Translations under genes and position numbers: made by a program | Source: Isoetes taiwanensis | Lineage: Eukaryota; Streptophyta; Lycopodiopsida; Isoetales; Isoetaceae | Length of the DNA stretch: 64,000 nt | Direction of reading: 5' to 3' | Assembly: GCA_021234155.1 (NCBI GenBank) | Contig: JAJEKV010000035.1 | Location: 7,003,891 to 7,067,890, forward strand | Shown: positions 11,230-21,271 of the stretch, piece by piece | How positions within the stretch are numbered: the stretch's first letter is position 1 | Layout of the letters: the number at the start of each line of letters is the position of its first letter | Notes under the pieces: generated by a model | What the model saw: the letters and a program-made list of their open reading frames with translations, nothing else | The model's database searches: none | Told to the model about the DNA's origin: nothing

Positions 11230-11916
11230 TGTAACGGGCCCATGGTAGACCGCTCGAGTATTCAAACCTTGAATGTGTATGTGGGGCGTTCCCGAGACAC
11301 CGGCGTAAATGGGTAGAAGCGACTACTCATAAACGTCTAGACAGTTTTGCCCAGTTGGTTAAGGGCATGTCGGTTAGGAACGTCACAGTTGGTATCAGAG
11401 CATAGTTGGATCCTTGGATGTCTAGATTCAAGTTGAGGTTGTTGGATTATGCTAATAGTATTCAATTGAATATATGTGGAGATGACGGCCTTAGAGGAGG
11501 CGTGACAAATTGTTTTATGAAGGTATGTGAAATTGATTACATGATATTTCTATAATCTTGGTTGATTTTCTATCCTGCAAAGCAGAGAAGCTAGAAAAAT
11601 GTACTTTATCAAGGATGTGATCTCGTAGTATCAGAGCAGGTCTCGAGTTCGAGTCTCCATGGGTGCCTATATGCATGGGTAATTTGCAAAGACTTGGTAA
11701 TCATTGTGACATGCTATGACATAGACATGGTATAGCCTGGATGCTCGAGGACGAGCATAGTTCTATTGCGAGAGACTGTAACGGGCCCATGGTAGACCGT
11801 TCGAGTATTCGAACCTTGAACCGAGACACCGACATAAATGGGTAAAAGCGACTACTCATAAACGTCTAGACGGTTTTGCCAAGTTGGTTAAGGGCATGTC
11901 AGTTAGGAACGTCACA
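11230..11916 (+). mobile_element. TRIM (terminal-repeat retrotransposon in miniature)
   Basis: Two direct terminal repeats, 11230-11387 (158 bp) and 11777-11916 (140 bp), both start TGTAACGGGCCC and end AACGTCACA. The right copy lacks 18 bp. A 5-bp target duplication AACAT flanks the element (11225-11229 and 11917-11921). The sequence TGGTATCAGAGCA begins two bases inside the left repeat, a primer-binding site complementary to the 3' end of plant initiator-Met tRNA. The 389-bp interior has no coding capacity. All diagnostic parts of a TRIM are present; movement would need proteins from another retrotransposon. Confidence 0.93.
11390..11402 (+). other. Primer-binding site of the TRIM (tRNA-iMet)
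   Basis: TGGTATCAGAGCA, complementary to the tRNA-iMet 3' end, lies two bases downstream of the left terminal repeat. Confidence 0.9.
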
Positions 11917-12326
11917 AACATTGATTTTGTACATGCGAAACATAATTATAGGGGCTCTCGCTGCCCGTAGTCACCCCTGTGTGAATATGCACCCAAACCA
12001 AAGGGGGTTTAAGTGGGAATTTAATTTTGAAGTGTGCAATGTAATGGTTTGTGTTATAGCTAAAAATTTTTTGGCCCCTTCGGGGCCTCCAATAAGAAAC
12101 ATTACATTATACAAAGATGAATATGCCCTATGTCAAAGGGGGTTCAGGGGAACTTAATTAAAATTGTTTGAAGTAATGGTTCGTATTGTGGAAAAAACAA
12201 AAATTTGGTCCCTTTGTGGTCTTAGGAAGGTGTCGTACATATTGTAGAGAAAACTATGCAGTATTAAAGAAGAGAAAAAAAAAACAATTTAGAATAATAA
12301 CACTCCCATGAGTATTATAACATAAT

Positions 12327-12327
<1 letters not shown>

Positions 12328-12361
<34 letters not shown>
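12328..12361. repeat. (GATA)n microsatellite
   Basis: About eight uninterrupted GATA units. Confidence 0.95.
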
Positions 12362-13014
12362 TAGTTTTAACGTCACGCCACTAGGCAGCATCCAACTGGA
12401 CATGTGACCACACACCACACTACATTGCTTGGTTGGGCCCTGCCCCCAACCACCTTACATTGTGTCTGTTGGCAAACAAATTATAGGTGTTTAGATGATG
12501 GAAACCAAATAATGCACAGAATTGAGCACAATATATACTAATTAAGTACAGCAATAAAATATACAAATTAAGTACATTAAGCATCATGTAATAATAGAAT
12601 TTTTTGATAATAGTCAATCCTTCCTGTAAGGGCATGAAAACCCAAGCTATGTCCACCTGTACATTACTCATCTTATATTGTGCTGCAGAGCAGGATCTCC
12701 ACAGGTTTATAAATTGCATGTGTTGGCATCCATGTGATGCACCAAGCGCTATGGTGTAGAGTGTAACATATTATATGGCATGCAACTGGTTAGCCTGATT
12801 TTGCAAAATAAATCCATATCTAGCATTATAACAGTATTAGATATGCTGGGACAAACAAAACATATGTATTAGATATGCTGGGACAAACAAAACATACGAA
12901 AGGAATTTAGAGAGCGTTGATCAACATGGTAAATAAAATGTTTGAGCATGCTTTGACCTGGCAAACATTGATTACCTTCTGGTGCATGTGTAAAATGTGT
13001 TTTTAATTCCAAAA
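12362..13014. other. AT-rich spacer with a small duplication
   Basis: No supported gene. A roughly 30-bp segment, TATTAGATATGCTGGGACAA plus CAAAACATA, is duplicated in tandem at about 12834-12897. Immediately before it, at about 12818, lies ATATCTAGCATTATAACAG, which also occurs at about 14897 (reverse complement) and 48750. Confidence 0.6.
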
Positions 13015-13620
13015 AGAATAGAATAGAATAGAATAGATTTTTTAACGCCGAGATAAAGGTAATGGCAACAACGAGCTTGCTTTCCCTGCACATTTCACTC
13101 ATATTGCTTTCTCTTCCCATGTGTTCTCTTCCCATTGCTTTCTCTTCCGTGCTTGAAGAACGTGTTTTACTTCATATTATACACTCAAAATATTACAAAG
13201 TACTTCCAGAAGTAAGAAATGTCCCTGAAGCATCAATCACTTTTAGATGATCACTCCATATTGGAATTTTAATACGATCAGGCCAATTGGAGATCTGAAA
13301 GCAATTATACAACTTCTTACGAATTTCTTGAAGCACCACCTGAGAAGAAATACGCTTATCATAAAAGACCTTTCTTCGCCTTCGCTTCCATACACTCCAT
13401 ATTAGCCAAGACTTTGCCATGTGAAATGCAATCCTTTTAGAAGCAGCCCACTGATTTGGATAAATACCCAAAAGAAAGTGCTGACTATCCAAAGATACTC
13501 CAAAAAGAGAATGCAGCCAGGACCTAAGACTACTCAGCTCTGCACACAAATATAAACAGTGCTCCAATGTTTCAATGCACCGCTCACACATTTTGTTGCC
13601 ACATATTTAAAATCAAAGTC
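13015..13620 (-). mobile_element. LINE 3' end, minus strand
   Basis: The open frame 13591-13193 encodes MCERCIETLEHCLYLC followed by WSVWKRRRRKVFYDKR. This matches the zf-RVT zinc-binding region at the end of plant LINE reverse transcriptase proteins (C-x2-C....E-x-x-x-H-x-x-x-x-C and then W-x-x-W-x-x-R). About 150 bp of 3' untranslated sequence follows, then AACGCCGAGA on the plus strand, and a (TATTC)n tail, read as AATAG repeats at about 13016-13036. The 5' part with the catalytic domain is missing, as expected for a 5'-truncated insertion. Confidence 0.7.
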
Positions 13621-15290
13621 CATGGAATCAACATTTCTTTACTGATATTGTACCTGGATACATGCCCGCCGGCAACGTGGCCCATGTAGTATGACATACA
13701 GTGGCCCATGTAGTATGACATACAGTTTGTGTTGTGAGATATTTACCTGCAATATCTATTAACAATAAGGATCATCATGCATCAATAAGCTTAAGATCTG
13801 CTTCTTACTCGATCTTACTGAATTGAACCTAGTGCCTGGAACAAAAAATTGATTTTCAAACTGCAGTGCAGCTTCTCAATCAATCCATTGTTCACTCTAC
13901 AAGCTAGAAACCACAAACAATATACTAGTTTCTACATCCCTTGCTTTAAAGCTTTAGAGCAAGGAAGCTGAAGTGATCTTCATAGAAATTATAACTTACC
14001 GGCTGAAAATGCCAATATAAAAGAGTCTGAATGAGGAAACTGCCACAAATGCTGCAAGCAGTCAGCGGCCTTTGCCAGCACCAGAAATTCGTGTTTGTTG
14101 TAGTAGAAAAGTCCAGCACAATGTTACTATTTTACATAGAACAAAAGAAATCACCACTGCTTTCCACATCTAGATCTGTTTCGCATTCAAGCTCTATCTC
14201 TTCTAAATGTTTATAGCCGAAGAAGCGCAGGATGCTTGTTAGAATATAAAGCTTGTGAGACCGGGATTTGAACCCAGAATTAATGAAGCCTCAACCACAC
14301 ATAGAAATGTCCAATTTGGGCCTCAGGTTTAATGCAATCTCTGCTTCTACCGATTCAGCTTATTGGTCTTCATAAGGTGCCAATGTAACAAGCTGTACCT
14401 GCACCCGAAATGAAAGCCCTGCATCAGAAAGAATTCATTGTTTTCGAACTTCTGAACTGCCGATTCTTGCTGATTTACAACTACCGATGCACAATTCTGC
14501 CGGATTTCAGTCCTACTGATTCCCTGCTGCCAAGAAAGCCGCCCAAATAGTCATTGAGAAACTTACTTCCTGGCTCGAGATGTGTGGTTGCAACTGAGCT
14601 CTGAAAGAAAAAAATCCACAAGGGCGTCACCCTAAGAATGCTTTGGTTGATAACTTTTTCTTTTAGGTTTTTTTGGGGCCATAACCAAAGGTTGCAAAAA
14701 CATAACCACATCAACCATCCAAAACTTTGAGAGATCACAACCACATAGTTACAATTTTGATTCAAAGTCAATGGCTCAAAAAGAGCGCACTCTAAAAATA
14801 CTGTTTAGTACACCTGCACGAATACTGCAACGAAATCATAGGAAAACTATGTGAAAAAAACGTATAGAAATATAAAAGTAACCCCCTGTTATAATGCTAG
14901 ATATTCATATATACCCTAGATGCTATACTTGATGGGAAGACTGTACGCCTGGCGTGTTATTTCAGGCAATATATTCACGCTAATTAATAAGACCTAAATC
15001 TTTTATTTTGCCTATTTAAATCCAAGTCACGCTCTCAAAGTTCTCTATTCTTCTTTTCTTCATATGATTTGACGGTTGCTTCCGTTGTATTTTGTTCTGC
15101 CCTCCTAGCATACTTGGATTTACATTTTCGGTCTCTTAGCATGCTTAAATCTTGGTGAGCAGATTTGATTTCAGCAATTTTTAGCCTTTCATGTTTGGTT
15201 TCGGCAATTTCTAACCTTGTGTGACTGCATGTGAGCCTCCTAATCTTACTTGAAGATTCTGTTCTTTCTTTTTGTTAGCACACTAGCCCT
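13621..15290. other. Unassigned spacer, repeat remnants only
   Basis: No gene is supported. A 24-bp segment GTGGCCCATGTAGTATGACA plus TACA is duplicated in tandem near 13677-13724. GGGATTTGAACCC at about 14270 resembles a tRNA T-arm in reverse orientation but lacks the rest of a tRNA. A dispersed repeat end lies at about 14771-14910, described separately. Confidence 0.4.
14771..14910 (-). repeat. Dispersed repeat end, copy 1
   Basis: The stretch containing ACGAAATCATA, AAAACGTA, AAGTAACCCCCTGTTATAA and TGCTAGATATT recurs in inverted orientation at about 48745-48860. The last 17 bp, in the form ATCTAGCATTATAACAG, also appear near 12820. These are probably ends of one mobile-element family. 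Confidence 0.55.
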
Positions 15291-15293
15291 ACC

Positions 15294-16212
15294 AGGCCTA
15301 CAGCCTTTCCTCAAATTCTAGCCTATCCACGTTGCGCTTCCATCTTAGCAAAAAGTGATGTGGGATTAGCTTCCACCGTTAGATCTTATTTTTTTTCAGA
15401 TCTAGGGCCAGCGAAATTAGATAATAGGGCAAAAATGGAGATGGAAGAGGCCACGAAATAACTCATTTTGTCAAGCATGTGCTTTCTGCTTTCATCCGCA
15501 CCTAAGGAGATCGTTCCGTTCTGGTAAAAACCTCACATTTCCTCTCATTTCGTTTATTTTCTTTTATAAGCGTATGCTGGTGGAAGGCTCGAATCTTCAA
15601 ATATTTTTCCGGACCTGTATTTTCTTTGACCAACACTGTCGGATTTGGCAGTCCGTCATTAGAGTTTTCTGTGTTAATAGTTATACCAAGTGGTTTTTAG
15701 CAGCCATTCTAAAGTTTTGCACTGCTAAAGTCGCATGGAATTTCGCTCGGAACTGTACATATTTCCAGAGCTCAACAATGCCAACTGCATCCAAGGGTTT
15801 ATTGGTATCAAGAATTGGCATTTGTTACCGTGATTATCCTCCTTTGTCCCAGAATTTCATATGAGCACCTGCACCATTTTGTGGCAGAGTTAAGAAGACA
15901 TCCTTGTTGTATTTTTCTTCCACGTTGATATTGCCTATGGTGTAATTCATCTTTTATACACGTTGCTATTACGTATTGTGTTGACAAAACTGATTGAGCT
16001 CCTAGTTATCATGATGTTGCTCTTGGTTATTGTGAGTAGACTCTTCTATATCTTTGTTTTTAGCCTACAACCTTTCTTGCAATTCTAGCCTATCAACGTA
16101 TAACTTCCATGTCATCAAAATATGACGTGCCTTATAATGCACCGTTCAATCTTCTTTTTTTAAGATCTAAGGTGAGAAAAATTAGAAAATAGCGAAGAAA
16201 AAACACAGAGAT
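15294..16212. repeat. Pair of diverged direct repeats, about 150 bp each
   Basis: Copies at about 15294-15445 and 16066-16212 share AGCCTACA-CCTTTC, TTCTAGCCTATC-ACGT, ACTTCCAT and a following GATCTA-GG-GA-AAATTAGA-AATAG. A third relative occurs at about 43731-43800. The 600 bp between the copies has no recognisable product; the frames at 15574-15864 and 16224-16526 have no family resemblance. Confidence 0.5.
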
Positions 16213-16689
16213 AGGGAGATAGGATGAGTTCCGATCCCTCTCCCAATTCCCTAATTGCTTTCTCCTCCTTCTTTCCATTTCTTCCCTGCCTCCGTTTCCT
16301 GCTTCTTTCCATTTCTCTGCCCCGCCAGCTCGGTTTTTTTCTTCTTGTCATCAAATCCCTCAATTTCCAAACAATAATTAGGCCTATTGGCATGGCCGCT
16401 TTGGGATTCCCTTCCGCTCCATCCAGCGATGGCGAAGAATACGACAATTTTCCTTCATCTTCTAATTGTTTTAACAACCAAGATGCTCCTGAAACTAAAC
16501 ATTCTAGTGGTGGTCTCATGCCCTAATGTATCCTCTTCAACAGTTTCGGGAAGATTGGCAAGTAAGAAGCTAGGTTCTTCTACTTGTGTTCTGCTAATAT
16601 ATACATTGGGCTAGGTGAAATTGAATTTAAGTTTAAATTTGTTCTGTGTATGGTTACAGTTATGAAAAATAAATTCACAAGACAAAGCA

Positions 16690-17925
16690 AAGGCGTGGCG
16701 TTTATTTTCTTGTGCAACTTCTTCTTTATGCAGATGATGTAGTATTGATAGCAGACAAACCGGAAGGTCTACAATCTCATTTGGATAACCTGGCGTCGTT
16801 CTGTGATCTAAGGCACATGCATGTAAATTTGACAAAGTCTAAAATCATGGTAGTGGGCACGGTTAATCGGCCAATTTTCACGTACAAGTCTGAGGTTCTA
16901 GAGACAGTAGGCAGCTATAAGTATTTGGGGCTAGAATTTTCAGCTAAGTACAATTGGAAGGAATGTATCAGGAAACGGATTCGGGGGCAAGGCAGCTCAT
17001 GCAAACATGTTATCTAAGTGCCATAAAGCTTCTCTCCTGGTGCCTCAAAAAGATTTTGTTCAAGACTGGTGTGCAGGGATTGCTCCTCTACGGTTAAGCC
17101 CATATGGGGTCCCGATCTCTTTGCAACAAAGGTCTCAATTAGAAAGGGTTATGAAAATCTTCCTTCAAGAGGAGTTAGGAATCAAATCTCAAATACCTTA
17201 TGCGTCTTGCTGCGCCCGAAACGTGCATGCTTCCTCTTGAAGCCGAAGCATTGTATCGGACACTTAATTTCATTACCGGAATTCAAAAGCAACGGGATGG
17301 GCGATTATCCAAACTTGCTTTGTCACGCCCGCGACATCGTGGTGGTACGGGATGCTTGTCAATGGGCGAATCTGGGGATATCCTTGGATCAGTTGCCGAA
17401 TCTTGAAGTAGGTGCCCGTGATCTTGTCCAAACACGTCTTTGGAGAGGCTTTGGGTCACCAAAGGTTCTGATGCTCTCATACATTTCAAGTAAAATCCTA
17501 TACTGGTGTATTGTGAACAAGATTACTTGAAAGCTCAAATCCCCAGACATTTGAAACAATACATTGCAAGATATAGAACGAGCTCTCACCAGCTACATAT
17601 GGAAACAGGGAGATGGTCTAAGACGCCAAAGGAGGAAAGAATCTGCAAGGCTTGTGAGATGAACATGGTTGAAGACGAAGCCCATGCATTCCTGGTTTGC
17701 CCGACTTATGTGGAGATTCGAACTAAGTTTGGCATCACTGAGGTTAATTTTTCTTCTTTGTTAGAAAGAGATCCCATGGTACTTGGTCTTTATCTCAAAA
17801 ATGTGGAAGCACATCGCTCTTTAGTTCTAAAACTATGAACAACGTTGTATATTTTGCTCCATGACCTTCAAGGTCCTAAGTGGGCATGATTTAATTCATA
17901 TTCATATTCATATTCATACTGCCCG
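16690..17925 (+). mobile_element. 5'-truncated LINE with reverse transcriptase remnant
   Basis: The plus strand encodes, across at least three frame changes, the end of a non-LTR reverse transcriptase. LLLYADDVVLIADKPEG at about 16718 carries the catalytic YADD box, followed by CDLRHMHVNLTKSKIMV, YKYLGLEF and a thumb-like region. Near 17641 comes ICKACEMNMVEDEAHAFLVC, a C-x2-C....H-x4-C zinc-binding motif typical of the end of these proteins. A 3' tail of ATTCAT/ATATTC repeats follows at 17893-17919. Frame breaks at about 17007, 17200 and 17450 show that it is inactive. Sequence upstream of the YADD box is absent. Confidence 0.8.
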
Positions 17926-17999
17926 GGAGGATGCACAAAAAACAGTAGGTATCTTGTAGGTTCTGAATTTGAGCTGCTTGGTTGCACTGTTGTGAAATG

Positions 18000-18578
18000 C
18001 ACTTGGATAGACTTTAATCACTTCTTTAACAAGCTCGGCTCCTCCGACGAACTGAATTGTCCTCGATCATACATTCTAGCTACTTACAGCCTTGTCATGG
18101 TAGGTATAAAATATTCCAAAATCTTTCACTTAAAGTCATGTCTGAAAGCAATTGGGTTTCATGTGCTATTATAATATTGGAACTAGATCAGATTATATCT
18201 CCATTGCTTGGTTTGCCATCTCCATCTGAGACCATTTTTGAAAGCCTCCTTATGGTTACTCCCTCATAAACAATGAACATACTGGTACTTGGGAAGAAAA
18301 TCAGAATCACCTATTTGTAAATATTCAGAATTAGCAAGAGCAGTGGAGTTGTAAAATATGTCTCTAATCTCTGGCCAGAAATTAGAGGTGCCATTCCAAT
18401 CTTGTCTATATCCAATTCCCTCAAGACCAAGATCAGCATTTTGGCAATCCTTCGATATGGGGAAGTAATTCCATGACATCCCAAACCAGTCACATTCTTT
18501 CTTTCTATCATATTCCACTGCTACTGTTGTTGAGTTTGACTTCAAATTATAACTCCATATCCATTTGTCCACTTGCTT

Positions 18579-18580
<2 letters not shown>
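18000..18580. other. Unassigned stretch with one minus-strand frame
   Basis: A minus-strand frame at 18264-18629 reads into the adjacent homopolymer; its non-homopolymer part is of unknown identity. No splice sites or family motif were recognised. Confidence 0.3.

Positions 18581-18609
<29 letters not shown>
18581..18609. repeat. Poly(T) tract, 29 bases
   Basis: An unbroken T run on the plus strand. It could be the poly(A) tail of a minus-strand retroposed sequence to its right, but no target duplication was found. Confidence 0.9.
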
Positions 18610-18613
<4 letters not shown>

Positions 18614-19001
18614 CAGACAAAAGAAGCATTTGTAGCAGAGGCTACAAAGGATATCGCAACTCGACACGTTCAACAAAGGCCTCAAAATTCAAGGTTAGTT
18701 CTGATTTAATTTTAAGATGCATGTCTATAGCAGCTTTAATCCAATAAGAGAAGCTCAACGATCTTACTCGAGGCAGTGGAAGCAGATGATGTTTATGAAA
18801 GCAAGCATAGCTTTTTATAAACTTCGTCTGCTTCTTTTTATTTTGAGTAAATCGTTGAGTTTTTCTTCTTGAATGAAACATGCTGTAGCATGCAATTTTG
18901 TTATGAATAGTTAACGTTATAATTTCCAGTTCTGTATTACATTTTATAAAGAAGGAAAAGGGTTAGATCTTCTTAGAAAACTCTTAAAGACAAAATATAA
19001 A

Positions 19002-19332
19002 ACATGCCTGGCGTGAGTTTTTTATGCCAACGAATATACGCTAAGCGTGTTTTTAATCGCCTGCCTTCATCTATCCACTTATCTATTAAAGGTAAATAGG
19101 TTTTTTTTTTTTTTTCCCCCCCCCTGCCCAATGCACGTTAATCGTGTGTGTATATATATATTTTTTTTTCTGAATCTATTATTAGTTATAACACGTCGAG
19201 CGTATACAAATTTTTTTTTTCGAGTCTATAAGTTATAACATGCCGGGCATGTAATAAATTTTCTCCCTCCTAATGCACGCCAAGCATGTATATATTTTGT
19301 TTCAACTCTTAGTTTTAACATGCTAGGCGTGT
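19002..19332. repeat. Array of seven quasi-palindromes, consensus ACAYGCYRRGCRTGT
   Basis: Seven 14-17-bp dyads lie within 330 bp: about 19002-19015, 19036-19050, 19132-19148, 19190-19205, 19239-19252, 19274-19290 and 19318-19332. The clearest is ACATGCCGGGCATGT. They alternate with T-rich spacers, some of them runs of 10 or more T. An eighth related motif, TACGCCTGGCGTGT, lies at about 14944. No gene is visible inside the array. Confidence 0.7.
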
Positions 19333-19952
19333 CTATTTTTTTAGATATTTGCTTCTGGTGTTGTAGGAGTAACGTTGTGTTCATAAAAAGCCCTAGATAT
19401 GGCACTAGCAGAGAACAAATCCGGCTATGGTGCAAACTACTAGAAAGTCGGCTCGGGCAATACCCGAAACTTCCTGGATCAAAAGCAAAAAATTCTACAT
19501 AAAATTTGGGAAAAAAAACAGATGACAGACGACTAATGCAAGCCCCATTTCCAAACGACACACAATAAATAATCTCCGTGTGATTTTTGGGGCCTTATCT
19601 AATTTCGATAGCCACATTGGATTTTGATGAGTTGGAAGTGCTATGTGGATAGACTAGAATTGCTTGGTTGGGTTGGTGTGCTAAAAAAAAAAGAAAAAAA
19701 AAAAAGAAAAAATGAACTCACCGCATCCTTCTAGAATAATGACCGTATAAATTTGCCCTAGTTTCCAATCTCAATACTCAATGGTTCTTTGCAAAAAAAA
19801 ATATCCAAATATAGAAACTTCCTTGCTTGTGAAGTAAATGATACAATACCTTCATGAATGTTAAGATAAGTGCAATTATATAAAAGGCCATTGGCTTGCA
19901 CTTTAGATAATTCTCCATATTATTTGTGCCAGGAAAAAATAAACTCTTTGTT
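19333..19952. other. Spacer, nothing recognised
   Basis: A-rich stretches (about 19681-19710) and short chance frames only. Confidence 0.5.
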
Positions 19953-20961
19953 TCAGATATAAAGCAAATGGCTTACACCTTCTGGACAATACAAAAGTTG
20001 CAATTTGTTCGTAGAAGCATGATAAATTACCATTCTATGCTTTAATTCCTCTCCAGTCACCAAGAAGACATCGCGTACAGTAGATAAAGAATCCATGTGG
20101 AGCAATGGTCTAGCACTTAGTTCTATTGAGGAGAGCCATATGAGAGTATATGTTTTTTCCCTCTCATGAGCAATCCACACGTAAAATTCATCCACAAACC
20201 CTCCAACCAATAGAAGATGCTTGTCTTTAATATGTACCAACTGCATGCAAATACATCTTTTCTTCCCTTAAAATGTTAGAAGTCTGTTCTTCTCCTATAC
20301 ACATCGGTTTTTTGGACCAGGAGTCTTTAGCAAAGTTGTACTTGAATATGGAGTATCTTCCACGATCTAAAATATACATGGAATGTCCAATGCAAGTTTG
20401 AACCCCACTACGAAAATCAGCTACAATGAATTTGGTTCTTCTCCATGCACGAGTGCTTGATCGATAAATGGCAAGGTGATATTCTCCATTGCGCCGGTTA
20501 TATCCAACCCACTTAACATTAAGGATGGTAACAATGATAACATAGCTACTAGTAAGCAAGTCAAAATTGAAAGAATGAGACACAATGTAGAACTTATCAG
20601 TATGCATCCTTGCAAGTAGAGCATCCTTGGGGAAGTAGAACAACCTTGGCAACTTTGAATGGATTAAACACGCGAATCTCGCCCGTCTTCCTAGCAAGAG
20701 TGCACGCAAATGCGAATATCTAATGAAAATATCATGCATTCCAATTGCAATAAGCTCTTGGAGATTTATATTTAGGAGCTTCTTTCACTGCCTCCACTGA
20801 CAATTTGAACAACAATTTGCATTGAAAGACTTAGGACAACGATCCCAAGTTAGATAACGATCAATCTAAACAACATAAGATTCGGCGAGAGCAAGCATGC
20901 ATGTTCCAAGAAAAGGCAAATCAACAAATCTAGTTTTGGTATTTGCCATTGCTCTGTATAT
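19953..20961 (-). pseudogene. Degenerate protein-coding gene, family uncertain
   Basis: Two minus-strand frames (20739-20227, 170 aa, and 20246-19953, 97 aa) overlap at a frameshift and read as one protein of about 260 aa. An upstream stretch to an ATG near 20961 is interrupted by two stops. The order of short hydrophobic strand-like repeats with tryptophans (YRSSTRAWRRTKF, YNFAKDSWSKKPM, VWIAHEREKTYTLIWLSSI) is reminiscent of the beta-propeller/F-box-associated halves of plant F-box proteins, but no F-box is visible. The Harbinger element begins 57 bp upstream of the presumed start. The F-box assignment is a guess. Confidence 0.35.
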
Positions 20962-21020
20962 ATCGGACGCCGTCATGTTATAGTCATAGGCATATCCATG
21001 TCTTTGACATGTCTAACTTA

Positions 21021-21038
21021 GGCCCTTTTTCCACGGCA
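21021..21038 (+). repeat. Left terminal inverted repeat of the Harbinger element
   Basis: 18 bp, preceded by TTA. It matches the right end with a single C/T difference. Confidence 0.95.
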
Positions 21039-21096
21039 GTCTTATTTTATGGCTGTCACATAATTATAAGACACCCTTTTGGGTTCCATGTCATAC

Positions 21097-21216
21097 TTAA
21101 GACATGTCTTAAAAAAAACAGTTTTCCGTTACATTATTATAAGACACGTCTTATTGATATAAGACGTGTCTTATATTCACACTTTTCCACTACACAAAAA
21201 TAAGACATGTCTTATT
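21097..21216. repeat. Subterminal palindromes TAAGACRYGTCTTA
   Basis: Four palindromic 14-18-mers, TTAAGACATGTCTTAA (21097), ATAAGACACGTCTTAT (21139), ATAAGACGTGTCTTAT (21159) and AATAAGACATGTCTTATT (about 21199), sit close to the left end. A fifth, TTTAAGACGTGTCTTAAA, lies at 40065-40082 near the right end. Repeated dyads just inside the termini are likely binding sites for the element's own transposase or ORF1 protein. Confidence 0.8.
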
Positions 21217-21271
21217 ATTAAAAACAATATTATAAGCAACAAAAACATAAACTCTTTATAAAACAACATGT

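Larger units (their letters stand above)
11031..12053. mobile_element. Foldback-type inverted repeat split by a TRIM
   Basis: An arm of about 97-101 bp at 11031-11127 is repeated in inverted orientation at 11953-12053. Both contain CATTACATTGCACA, CCCCCTTTGGTTTGGGTGCA and TTCACACAGG. The arms are close to 90% complementary by eye. The 687-bp TRIM sits between them, so before that insertion the two arms were only about 140 bp apart. A further diverged tandem copy of part of the arm follows at about 12110-12190, with a 15-bp GGCCCC-TTC-GGGGCC hairpin at about 12072. Confidence 0.65.

Noticed and set aside
14260-14290. tRNA gene or SINE promoter from GGGATTTGAACCC
   Set aside because: Only a T-arm/B-box-like word is present; no A box, acceptor pairing or anticodon arm could be fitted.
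18264-18629. A 121-codon minus-strand gene beginning with a lysine run
   Set aside because: The start is created by the 29-base poly(T) tract; the rest has no recognised family and no supporting neighbours.
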